Shown: one piece after another, positions 1 through 4,765 of the stretch | How the letters are laid out: each line of letters begins with the position of its first letter | How positions within the stretch are numbered: the stretch's first letter is position 1 | NCBI GenBank assembly: GCA_002899795.1 | Contig: PPDG01000292.1 | Span: forward strand, 1-7,252 | Reading direction: 5' to 3' | Source of the DNA: Desulfobacteraceae bacterium | GTDB lineage: Bacteria; Desulfobacterota; Syntrophobacteria; BM002 | DNA: 7,252 bases | The notes under the pieces: generated by a model | Seen by the model: only the letters and a program-made list of their open reading frames with translations | What the model was told of the DNA's origin: nothing | Databases searched by the model: none | Translations under genes and position numbers: made by a program

Positions 1-111
1 CTGCTGGACGTAGCTCGAATGGCTGAACTTGGATGGAAAGCGAAGGTCAGCCTCAAGGAAGGCATAAAACGCACTTACGGTTGGTATTTGGAAAACAGCA
101 ATAATTCGTAA
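1..111 (+). CDS. fcl: GDP-L-fucose synthase (C-terminal end only)
   Basis: Only the last 36 residues and the TAA stop (109-111) are present; the gene begins left of the window. The readable peptide starts LLDVARMAELGWKAK and continues through EGIKRTYGWYLEN. This matches the conserved C-terminal end of GDP-L-fucose synthases (WcaG/Fcl, short-chain dehydrogenase/reductase fold), where a 'KLLD-(S/V)-x-LGW-x-P/A-(K)-(I/V)-(S/P)-L-(E/K)-EGI-(R/K)-x-TY-x-W' stretch closes the protein. That enzyme epimerises and reduces GDP-4-keto-6-deoxymannose to GDP-L-fucose for surface polysaccharide, in the cytoplasm. Related NAD-dependent sugar epimerases share part of this ending, so the family is clearer than the exact substrate. 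The final codons (NNS-stop) run into a period-7 repeat, so the natural terminus may have been altered by it. Confidence 0.72.
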   Translation: MLDVARMAELGWKAKVSLKEGIKRTYGWYLENSNNS

Positions 112-163
112 GCGGTAAATCGTAAATTCGAGAATTAGAAAATTAGGGAATTAGGGAATTAGT
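106..163. repeat. Short tandem repeats, period 7 then 8
   Basis: Positions 106-133 read as heptads TCGTAAG, CGGTAAA, TCGTAAA, TTCGAGA. Positions 132-163 read as four octads GAATTAGA, AAATTAGG, GAATTAGG, GAATTAGT. The first heptad contains the stop codon of the fucose synthase gene. This is the first of several imperfect short-period arrays between the genes of this window. Confidence 0.75.
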
Positions 164-186
164 AAAATGGATGAACTATTAACTAC

Positions 187-207
187 TTACTGCTCACTGC
201 TTACTGC
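187..207. repeat. Heptad tandem repeat (TYACTGC)3
   Basis: Three successive heptads TTACTGC, TCACTGC, TTACTGC, followed directly by CTG and a GC-rich dispersed repeat. Nothing suggests that it is coding. Confidence 0.7.
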
Positions 208-253
208 CTGCCCTGAGCCTGCATGCCCTGAGCTTGTCGAGGGGGTCGAAGGG
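208..253. repeat. GC-rich dispersed repeat, CCCTGAGC type
   Basis: CCCTGAGC occurs twice (211-218 and 226-233). The second copy continues TTGTCGAGGGGGTCGAAGGG, resembling the CCCTGAGC..GTCGAAGGG palindromic repeats common between genes in many environmental bacterial genomes. The flank 'actgcctg' (203-210) recurs at 1673-1680 ahead of a diverged relative. It lies beyond the 3' end of the leftward transporter gene and could act as a weak transcription barrier, though no U-tract supports a terminator. Confidence 0.5.
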
Positions 254-280
254 TTCACCACCCACCATTTGACCAATTAA

Positions 281-1498
281 CTAATCTGAACGATCCAGGT
301 CGTTACTGACTACCAGTAGGCGTCCCATGGCGGCGCCTGCCAAAATGACGAAAACAAGGAGAACGCTCCCACTGACAGCAAAGCTGTAACCATATCCCAG
401 GGCGCCGTTGAGGAATCCGGAGCCTAAATTGCCAGTGAATATCCCACAGGTGCGAGTGGCCACAACAACTGCAGAGTTTCCGCCCATCCTGGCCTCAGGA
501 AAAAATGCCGCAGTCATCACTCCTATTGACAGAATCATCATGACATCCCCTACCGTGTGAAGGAGTCGCACTATGACCATAAAGGGAAGAGAACTGACCA
601 CGGAGGTAAGAATTTGAAAAGTCCCAGAAATAGCCAAGCCGCAAAGCAAAAGAGCTCGAAGGCTCTGACTGGTATCAAAGCGATGCCCGGCAAAGGGTGC
701 GAGAAAAGCCATCCAGAGACCGACCATTAAATAAACCAAACCTATGTTGGTAAAAGAAAAATCAAGGCTCTCCTTCATGAGCAGAGTTAGAGTAGTTTGC
801 TCTACACCAAAATGAGTCGGATACACAAATACGAGGAGAAGGAAAAGAAGAATGCGACCTTGGCCAAGATCACGCTTATAACCGCCCCAATCTAGACGAA
901 TAGTTTCAGTATCAGGCAACTTCAGAACAAGGATCACCGCAATCAACCCTCCGGCGAGTACCCCCCAAAGCAATGCTCCAAAGCCTCCTTCGCGGATCAG
1001 TATGCCGCCAATAGCAGGTCCGATCCCTAAACCGAGATACATTCCGGACTGGTAGAAGGCGATCTTCTTGCCAACCTGGTTCTTGTCAATAACTTTCAGT
1101 AGCAGTGCATACAGAACGATAAAAAAGGAAGAACCTGCTATGCCTCCCAGTGGAGCAACTAAAAGAAACTGCCAGTATGTCTTGGCCGTAAGAATCTGCC
1201 AGGCAAAGAATATAAATATACAACTACCCAACAGCACTAACCGCCGTGGCGAAAAAAGGTCGGAGAGGACACCCAGAGGTAGCATTAAAGCCAGGGCAGA
1301 TATGGACATGAGCCCAAATACTGTTCCTATTTGTCCGTCGCTAAGACCCTGAGCTTTCATGTATACGGGGAGAAAAAAATTGAGCATCAAGTTCGAACTA
1401 CTGAAGGAGAAAATACACAAAATGAAAAGGATAAGGGTGGAGTGTTGCCGGGCTCCATTCTTGATAGTAGAAGCAGACTGCTGGGCGTTTACAGGCAT
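281..1498 (-). CDS. Major facilitator superfamily (MFS) transporter
   Basis: A 405-residue membrane protein of the usual MFS length (about 400), rich in hydrophobic segments compatible with 12 membrane helices in two halves and a polar central loop near residues 195-215. The helix 2-3 loop carries motif A as GVLSDLFSPRR (residues 76-86). A glycine/proline-rich GLGIGPAIGG (156-165) resembles motif C, which is typical of proton-driven exporters. An efflux role in the inner membrane is therefore likelier than uptake, but the substrate cannot be read from the sequence. The ATG at 1498 is preceded on the minus strand by GGTGATCC, matching the extended Shine-Dalgarno region. The gene is divergent from lexA and convergent with the fucose synthase gene, so it is probably transcribed alone. 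No SOS link is visible. Confidence 0.85.
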   Translation of the reverse strand: MPVNAQQSASTIKNGARQHSTLILFILCIFSFSSSNLMLNFFLPVYMKAQGLSDGQIGTVFGLMSISALALMLPLGVLSDLFSPRRLVLLGSCIFIFFAWQILTAKTYWQFLLVAPLGGIAGSSFFIVLYALLLKVIDKNQVGKKIAFYQSGMYLGLGIGPAIGGILIREGGFGALLWGVLAGGLIAVILVLKLPDTETIRLDWGGYKRDLGQGRILLFLLLVFVYPTHFGVEQTTLTLLMKESLDFSFTNIGLVYLMVGLWMAFLAPFAGHRFDTSQSLRALLLCGLAISGTFQILTSVVSSLPFMVIVRLLHTVGDVMMILSIGVMTAAFFPEARMGGNSAVVVATRTCGIFTGNLGSGFLNGALGYGYSFAVSGSVLLVFVILAGAAMGRLLVVSNDLDRSD

Positions 1499-1585
1499 GG
1501 ATCACCAGTTCCATCTAGTTTGGAAATAGACTAGATAACACGCTCGGTGCTGTGGTGCAACTACTCTTCGTTGAAATCGTGTTCC

Positions 1586-1616
1586 CAGAGGACAGACGAC
1601 AGAGGACAGAGATCAG
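1586..1616. repeat. Heptad repeat (ANGACAG)n, copy 1
   Basis: After an initial CAG, the sequence reads in 7-base steps AGGACAG, ACGACAG, AGGACAG, AGATCAG. A 24-base core is identical, on the opposite strand, to part of copy 3 before dnaE2 (4735-4766), and 18 bases match copy 2 at the end of imuB. No IVP gene is associated with this copy. Confidence 0.8.
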
Positions 1617-1631
1617 ATTTACCCCTGACCT

Positions 1632-1663
1632 CCTTGCCTCGCCGTAGCTTTAGCGAAGGCGGG
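1632..1663. repeat. GC-rich palindromic dispersed repeat followed by a T-run
   Basis: CGCCGTAGCTTTAGCGAAGG and its flanks can form nested pairing, with CGCC against GGCG outside and GC-TTTA-GC inside. A short T-run follows (1666-1671). This sequence type is familiar as a dispersed intergenic repeat. A terminator role on the + strand is possible but weak, because no rightward gene lies just upstream. Confidence 0.45.
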
Positions 1664-1672
1664 TGATTTTTG

Positions 1673-1702
1673 ACTGCCTGTCCCGAGCGTTGTCGCGGGG
1701 AT
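1673..1702. repeat. GC-rich dispersed repeat, CCCGAGCG type
   Basis: ACTGCCTG is followed by TCCCGAGCGTTGTCGCGGGG, with a CCCG/CGGG stem. It is a diverged relative of the element at 203-253: same ACTGCCTG lead, same CCC-gag-c...TTGTCG...GGG skeleton. Confidence 0.45.
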
Positions 1703-1733
1703 GCCCGCTGGTCCCACGTTCTTTGTTTTATTC

Positions 1734-1763
1734 TTGACTTTCACCTTACTTTCACCTTATACT
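1734..1763 (+). promoter_or_regulatory. Putative sigma-70 promoter for lexA and the cassette
   Basis: TTGACT (1734-1739, 5 of 6 to the -35 consensus) and TATACT (1758-1763, 5 of 6 to the -10) are separated by 18 bases. The region contains two exact tandem copies of ACTTTCACCTT (1737-1747 and 1748-1758), about one helical turn each. They could be an operator or chance remnants of the short-period repeats around here. Transcription would begin near 1770, giving a leader of about 100 bases before lexA. Confidence 0.55.
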
Positions 1764-1779
1764 TCAATTATCTATTCTC

Positions 1780-1788
1780 GGAGGAGGT
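1780..1788 (+). promoter_or_regulatory. Orphan strong Shine-Dalgarno sequence
   Basis: GGAGGAGGT is a near-perfect ribosome binding site, but no start codon follows at usable distance; the next ATG is at 1842. It falls just after the predicted transcription start. It may be the ancestral ribosome binding site of lexA, cut off when the repeat tract 1797-1840 was inserted. It could also be a coincidence. Confidence 0.35.
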
Positions 1789-1796
1789 CATCCTAG

Positions 1797-1820
1797 TTCG
1801 TCAATTCGTTAATTAACTTA
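1797..1820. repeat. Octad tandem repeat (TTCGTYAA)
   Basis: TTCGTCAA (1797-1804) is followed by TTCGTTAA (1805-1812) and a degenerate TTAACTTA. The spaced TTCGT half-units could be read as a LexA direct-repeat operator, but period-8 repetition explains them equally well. Confidence 0.5.
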
Positions 1821-1856
1821 AGCTGCCTACCGTTTACCACCATGCGCTATGCGACC

Positions 1857-1865
1857 AAGAGGGGG
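1857..1865 (+). promoter_or_regulatory. Ribosome binding site of lexA
   Basis: AAGAGGGGG ends 5 bases before the ATG at 1871, which supports that codon as the lexA start. The protein then begins in register with other LexA N-termini. Confidence 0.65.
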
Positions 1866-1870
1866 TACGC

Positions 1871-2473
1871 ATGCTATTAACAAAACAACAGACTCGGATC
1901 TATCGCTACCTGGAGACCTATCTTCGCCGGCACGGCCGGCCGCCATCCTACCAGGAAATTCGGGAGCACTTTAACTTTCGTTCCTTAAACTCTGTGGCCA
2001 AGCACCTCAAACAGCTTGAGCGCAAGGGGTACTTGGAAAGCCCCTGGGGTAATCAGAAAAGAGCTTTTCGACTTTTACCCCTGCGGACCACCGCAGCCGC
2101 CGTGCCCTTCCTTGGACGGGTGGCTGCCGGTGCGCCCCTCGAGGCTGTAGAGATACCCGAAACCATGGAGGTGCCCGAGAGCTTGCTTTCCGGCGGTAAC
2201 AATTTCGCTCTTCAAGTGCGGGGAGATTCCATGGTGGACGAGGGCATTCGCGACGGAGACGTGCTCATCATCCGCAAACAAGAATATGCGGATAACGGCC
2301 AGACCGTGGTGGCTCAGATAGAAGGAGAAGCCACAATAAAAAAATTTTACCAGCGGCACGATCAGGTGGAACTGCGCCCGGCGAATCAGGAACTGGAACC
2401 CCTCGCAGTAGCGGCAGACAAGGTGGAGATCATCGGCGTGGTTATCGGGCTTATGAGGCATTATAAGAGATAG
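1871..2473 (+). CDS. lexA: LexA repressor (SOS regulator, self-cleaving)
   Basis: A 200-residue protein of normal LexA length. The N-terminal winged-helix DNA-binding domain (about 1-70) contains PSYQEIREHF and the recognition helix region SLNSVAKHLKQLERKGYLE (38-56). Ser38 and Asn40 align with the base-reading Ser39 and Asn41 of E. coli LexA. The C-terminal S24 peptidase domain carries the scissile Ala86-Gly87 in GRVAAGAP, nucleophile Ser120 in RGDSM, and general base Lys157 in EATIKK, so it should be fully competent for RecA-stimulated self-cleavage. LexA represses DNA-damage genes. Its place at the head of the imuB-dnaE2 cassette matches the known autoregulated mutagenesis cassettes, in which this is often a second, cassette-specific LexA. 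A good promoter (1734-1763) and ribosome binding site precede it. Confidence 0.95.
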   Translation: MLLTKQQTRIYRYLETYLRRHGRPPSYQEIREHFNFRSLNSVAKHLKQLERKGYLESPWGNQKRAFRLLPLRTTAAAVPFLGRVAAGAPLEAVEIPETMEVPESLLSGGNNFALQVRGDSMVDEGIRDGDVLIIRKQEYADNGQTVVAQIEGEATIKKFYQRHDQVELRPANQELEPLAVAADKVEIIGVVIGLMRHYKR

Positions 2474-2483
2474 TACGCGGTAA

Positions 2484-2500
2484 GCAGAAGACAGATGACG
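2484..2500. repeat. Degenerate heptad repeat remnant
   Basis: GCAGAAGACAGATGACG lies 10 bases after the lexA stop and resembles the ANGACAG heptads (AAGACAG, ATGACGA). It is probably a decayed fourth copy of the family seen at 1586, 4191 and 4735. Confidence 0.4.
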
Positions 2501-2513
2501 AAGGTACCTGTCT

Positions 2514-2537
2514 AGGTCATGGGTAATGGGTCATAGG
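2514..2537 (+). repeat. Left inverted-repeat arm of IVP unit 1
   Basis: Arm of about 24 bases, a heptad array (RGGTNAT). It pairs with 2985-3008 with two mismatches, at arm positions 5 and 12. Confidence 0.7.
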
Positions 2538-2562
2538 TTAGGGGCAACAAGGATGCTGGCAT

Positions 2563-2568
2563 GGAGGT
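2563..2568 (+). promoter_or_regulatory. Shine-Dalgarno site of IVP gene 1
   Basis: GGAGGT lies 8 bases before the ATG at 2577. It is the best-placed ribosome binding site in the cassette, which shows the inserted gene carries its own translation signal. Confidence 0.7.
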
Positions 2569-2576
2569 AAGAAACG

Positions 2577-2939
2577 ATGGCTGGATTTAAAGATTTGAAA
2601 GTTTGGAGGCGCGCAAAAGAATTAGCTGTAGACATTTACAAGGAAACACAAGAGGGACCTTTCAGTCGTGATTTTGGCTTCAGGGATCAAATTAGAAAAG
2701 CCGCTGTAAGTGTACCGAGTAACATCGCCGAGGGTGATGAACGCGGATCTAATAAAGATGCGGTCAGGTTTTTCTATATTGCCAAAGGGTCATTAGCTGA
2801 ACTCCGGACCCAAGTAGAGATAGCTTTTGAGATAGGGTACTTGGCTAGCGAGAATACTAAAGGACTGGATAACAAGAGTATGGTTATTGGAAAAATGCTA
2901 GGGAGTTTAATAAAAGCCCGTTCTAACAGCTGCAAGTAA
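2577..2939 (+). CDS. Four-helix-bundle protein, 23S rRNA intervening-sequence (IVP/S23) family, subfamily A
   Basis: A 120-residue protein beginning MAGFKDLKVWRRAKELA, the classic start of the IVP family, at full family length. The signature QIRKAAVSVPSNIAEG (38-53) and GSLAELRTQVEIAFEIGY (71-88) are both present. The family forms pentameric four-helix bundles and was first found as the gene inside intervening sequences of fragmented 23S rRNA; the accessory protein bAvd of diversity-generating retroelements is a relative. Its biochemical role is unsettled, and basic surfaces suggest nucleic-acid binding. Here it lies between lexA and imuB, enclosed by inverted repeats and looking more A+T-rich than its neighbours, so it is likely an insertion. 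It fills the slot where imuA usually lies but shows no RecA-like motifs. Confidence 0.9.
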   Translation: MAGFKDLKVWRRAKELAVDIYKETQEGPFSRDFGFRDQIRKAAVSVPSNIAEGDERGSNKDAVRFFYIAKGSLAELRTQVEIAFEIGYLASENTKGLDNKSMVIGKMLGSLIKARSNSCK

Positions 2940-2955
2940 CAAATGGCATCAATTC

Positions 2956-2970
2956 GTCGGCAGTACCGAC
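2956..2970 (+). terminator. Small hairpin after IVP gene 1, possible weak terminator
   Basis: GTCGG-CAGTA-CCGAC forms a 5-base-pair stem starting 17 bases after the stop codon, followed by TTTATAA. It is too short and U-poor for an efficient terminator, and imuB lies downstream. It may only attenuate or stabilise the transcript. Confidence 0.25.
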
Positions 2971-2984
2971 TTTATAACCTATTT

Positions 2985-3008
2985 CCTATGACCCATAACC
3001 CATAACCT
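2985..3008 (-). repeat. Right inverted-repeat arm of IVP unit 1
   Basis: CCTATGACCCATAACCCATA and the next four bases are the reverse complement of the left arm with two mismatches. The arm ends 18 bases before the imuB ATG, and no Shine-Dalgarno sequence is visible between them. Confidence 0.7.
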
Positions 3009-3026
3009 AATGCGCTTTGCAAAAAC

Positions 3027-4253
3027 ATGGTTCGAAACATCTTACACCTAGATATTCGTAACTTCTGCATTGCTTTGGAGCGGCAGCGGCAGCCTGACTT
3101 GAGGGATTGGCCGATGGTCATCGCCCCGGGCCAGGGTCGAACAGTGGTCCAGGCGGTTTCTCCCGAGGCCAAACAGGAGGGGATCTATCCTGGCATGGTT
3201 GTGGCCCGGGCTCGACGTCGTTGCCGACGCCTAAACATCTTGCCTCCAGATTTCTCTTTCTACCAGCAGGTCCAGGAGCAAGTAATTACCTCTCTGGGCA
3301 CTTTCTCCCCGCTGGTGGAACCAGCCGGTTGGGGACATTTCTTTATTGATATCACTGGCACCCGCCGTCTCTGGGGAACATTATTGGACACTGCCGATCG
3401 GATGCGACGGTTAGTAACTCGAGATTTTCAACTGCATACTGCTGTTGGCCTGGCCAGTAACAAACTGGTGAGTCGGGTGGCGGCCAGGGTGATCCGAATT
3501 CAGGAACTGTGTGATGTTTTTCCAGGAGTTGAGTCTTCGTTCCTGGCACCCCTCAGGGTGAGTCTGCTTCCCGGGGTAGGAGAGGTGACCACAACCAGGT
3601 TGCTGGCCGAACTCAATCTTCAAACCGTGGGAGAACTGGCCGTGATTGCCCCGGTACTTCTTGATGAGGTGTTCGGCGCTGCGGGGCAAAGACTTCGCCG
3701 CATGGCTCTGGGAGAGGATTCTTCACCGGTGGTCACACCTAGAACTGTACCCTCGATTCGGGAAGAGATCCAGCTACCGGAAGACGAAAATCGCCGATCT
3801 CGACTATCCGGCCACCTTTATGGATTAGTTGAGGGCTTAGGCCGGCGGTTGCGTTCCCAGAACCGCTGCCCCGGGGAGTTGACCCTTACTGTCACTTATG
3901 CCGACGGTGTCCAGGCCAGGGCCCGGAAGCGATTTTCTGCTGCTGGTTCTGAATTCCACTTGGACAGTGTCCTTTACGGGGCAGCTTTACGGTTGTTTGA
4001 TCATGCCGTCCAGCGACGCCTACGTATCCGGCGCCTTGCCTTGAACGCTGCCTACCTGCAGTCTCCTATTGGACAACTCGCCCTGTTCCCCTGGGACGAT
4101 TCCCACGGTGGTAAAGAAACAAAACTCCTCCAGGCTATGGATCATATACGTGAGCGCTACGGCAACGGTGTGCTCCACTATGGACGCACGGAGGTCAGAC
4201 GACAGATGGCAGAGGACAGACGACAGAAGGTAAAGGTTAGTAATGAAGAGTAA
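3027..4253 (+). CDS. imuB: ImuB-like catalytically inactive Y-family DNA polymerase
   Basis: A 408-residue protein with Y-family layout: palm/fingers start ILHLDIRNFCIALE (5-18), palm motif GLASNKLVSRVAA (141-153), helix-hairpin-helix LLPGVGEVTTTRLLAELNL (180-198), then a little-finger domain (about 240-345). The first catalytic Asp is kept (Asp9). The second motif, normally SIDEA before Y/F-L-D-x-TG, reads GWGHF (101-105) before FIDITG, so the catalytic Asp-Glu pair is Gly103-His104. This loss is characteristic of ImuB, the non-catalytic adaptor that joins DnaE2 to the beta clamp. QLALF (350-354) is a good clamp-binding motif. The ATG at 3027 is the only in-frame start after a stop at 3003; no clear Shine-Dalgarno precedes it. 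Residues 393-408 are encoded by the inserted repeat of IVP unit 2. Confidence 0.85.
   Translation: MVRNILHLDIRNFCIALERQRQPDLRDWPMVIAPGQGRTVVQAVSPEAKQEGIYPGMVVARARRRCRRLNILPPDFSFYQQVQEQVITSLGTFSPLVEPAGWGHFFIDITGTRRLWGTLLDTADRMRRLVTRDFQLHTAVGLASNKLVSRVAARVIRIQELCDVFPGVESSFLAPLRVSLLPGVGEVTTTRLLAELNLQTVGELAVIAPVLLDEVFGAAGQRLRRMALGEDSSPVVTPRTVPSIREEIQLPEDENRRSRLSGHLYGLVEGLGRRLRSQNRCPGELTLTVTYADGVQARARKRFSAAGSEFHLDSVLYGAALRLFDHAVQRRLRIRRLALNAAYLQSPIGQLALFPWDDSHGGKETKLLQAMDHIRERYGNGVLHYGRTEVRRQMAEDRRQKVKVSNEE
4191..4230. repeat. Heptad repeat (ANGACAG)n, copy 2, inside the end of imuB
   Basis: The heptads read AGGTCAG, ACGACAG, ATGGCAG, AGGACAG, ACGACAG. The copy lies within the last codons of imuB and is translated as part of its tail (EVRRQMAEDRRQK). 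Bases 4203-4229 form the left arm of IVP unit 2. Confidence 0.8.
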
Positions 4254-4765
4254 GTAGGGGAAAAGGTTAGATGTTTTAGACATATATTGAGAACATGATC
4301 AAAAAAGAAAGGGGCACTGGCAAGATGGTTAAGAGGATTGAAAGTTTTCGAGATTTGGAGGTTCACAAAAAAGCCTTTGCACTACAGCAAGATATCTTTG
4401 AACTCACAAAGTCATTTCCAAAAGAGGAACTCTACTCGCTTACGGATCAGATACGAAGATCTTCTCGTTCCTTAGGCTCCAACATTGCAGAGGCTTGGCA
4501 GAAACGGCGCTATATCCAACACTTTGTCAGTAAGCTTTCTGACTCGGACGGAGAGCAAGCAGAAACCCAACATTGGCTCGATACGGCATTTGCTTGTCAA
4601 TACATCTCTGCGGATGACCACTACCGTTTATTAAACAGATGCAGAGAAATAGGTCGTATGCTCGGCAGTATGATGTCCAATCCAGAACCATTCTGTCGAC
4701 AATTCATAAAATGAACTTGATTAAATGCCATTCGCTGTCCTCTGTCGTCTGTCCTCTGTCTTCTG
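4203..4765 (+). mobile_element. Inverted-repeat-bounded IVP unit 2 (between imuB and dnaE2)
   Basis: The arms 4203-4229 and 4739-4765 (reverse complement) agree at 24 of 27 positions, including 18 consecutive matches (4210-4227 against 4741-4758). They enclose one gene, an IVP-family four-helix-bundle protein of a different subfamily from unit 1, and the arm sequence also differs from unit 1. The unit overlaps the 3' end of imuB and ends 37 bases before the dnaE2 start. No recombinase is present and no target duplication is recognised. Independent insertion is inferred from the differing arms and proteins. Confidence 0.5.
4325..4714 (+). CDS. Four-helix-bundle protein, 23S rRNA intervening-sequence (IVP/S23) family, subfamily B
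   Basis: A 129-residue protein from the ATG at 4325. An in-frame ATG at 4295 would add MIKKERGTGK, a lysine-rich stretch unlike the family; 4325 is preferred because AAAGGGG lies 10 bases upstream and the protein then begins MVKRIESFRDLEV as relatives do. Signature regions are QIRRSSRSLGSNIAEAW and, further on, RRYIQHFVSKLSDSDGEQAE with TQHWLDTAF, ending in IGRMLGSMM. The RSSRS-x-x-x-NIAEAW and DxEQAETQ-x-WLD pattern marks a subfamily distinct from the IVP gene at 2577 (KAAVSVPSNIAEG), so the two are not a recent tandem duplication. A nucleic-acid-binding oligomer is the family expectation; the cellular role is unknown. It lies between imuB and dnaE2 inside an inverted-repeat unit. Confidence 0.88.
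   Translation: MVKRIESFRDLEVHKKAFALQQDIFELTKSFPKEELYSLTDQIRRSSRSLGSNIAEAWQKRRYIQHFVSKLSDSDGEQAETQHWLDTAFACQYISADDHYRLLNRCREIGRMLGSMMSNPEPFCRQFIK

Larger units (their letters stand above)
1499..1870. other. Gene-free repeat-rich region between the transporter and lexA
   Basis: This 372-base divergent spacer has no credible gene. In order it holds a weak LexA-box-like site (1573-1584), a heptad repeat (1586-1616), two GC-rich palindromic repeats (about 1632-1663 and 1673-1702), a sigma-70-like promoter containing an 11-base direct repeat (1734-1763), an isolated strong Shine-Dalgarno sequence (1780-1788), an octad repeat (1797-1820) and the lexA ribosome binding site. Confidence 0.7.
2514..3008 (+). 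mobile_element. Inverted-repeat-bounded IVP unit 1 (between lexA and imuB)
   Basis: The left arm 2514-2537 and the reverse complement of the right arm 2985-3008 agree at 22 of 24 positions, by direct comparison. The arms are heptad repeats: AGGTCAT, GGGTAAT, GGGTCAT on the left; ACCTATT, TCCTATG, ACCCATA, ACCCATA on the right. Between them lies one gene, an IVP-family four-helix-bundle protein with its own Shine-Dalgarno sequence. The transcript could fold into a stem of about 24 base pairs with the gene in the loop, like a 23S rRNA intervening sequence. No transposase is present and no target-site duplication is obvious, so mobility is inferred from architecture only. Confidence 0.5.

Noticed and set aside
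106..207. CRISPR-like array
   Set aside because: The units are 7-8 bases in direct tandem with no unique spacers, and no cas genes are present.
1666..1671. Rho-independent terminator after the palindrome at 1632-1663
   Set aside because: The T-run is short, the pairing is imperfect, no rightward gene ends nearby, and the palindrome is explained as a dispersed repeat.
1842..1880. Twelve-codon leader peptide (MRYATKRGYACY) overlapping the lexA start
   Set aside because: No Shine-Dalgarno sequence precedes it, no regulatory codon pattern is seen, and short frames like this arise by chance in repeat-rich spacers.
2075..2461. Long antisense frame opposite lexA (128 residues)
   Set aside because: It lies wholly opposite a well-supported gene with all LexA catalytic residues and has no recognisable family features.
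2577..2939. The IVP gene as a highly diverged imuA
   Set aside because: It has no Walker motif or RecA-core features, and its IVP signature is unmistakable.
4283..4288. Independent promoter for IVP gene 2 (TATATT as a -10)
   Set aside because: No acceptable -35 element lies 16-18 bases upstream, so it is not distinguishable from A+T-rich background.
2577..4714. Diversity-generating retroelement suggested by the Avd-like four-helix proteins
   Set aside because: There is no reverse transcriptase and no template/variable repeat pair. The proteins fit the wider IVP family, of which bAvd is only one branch.
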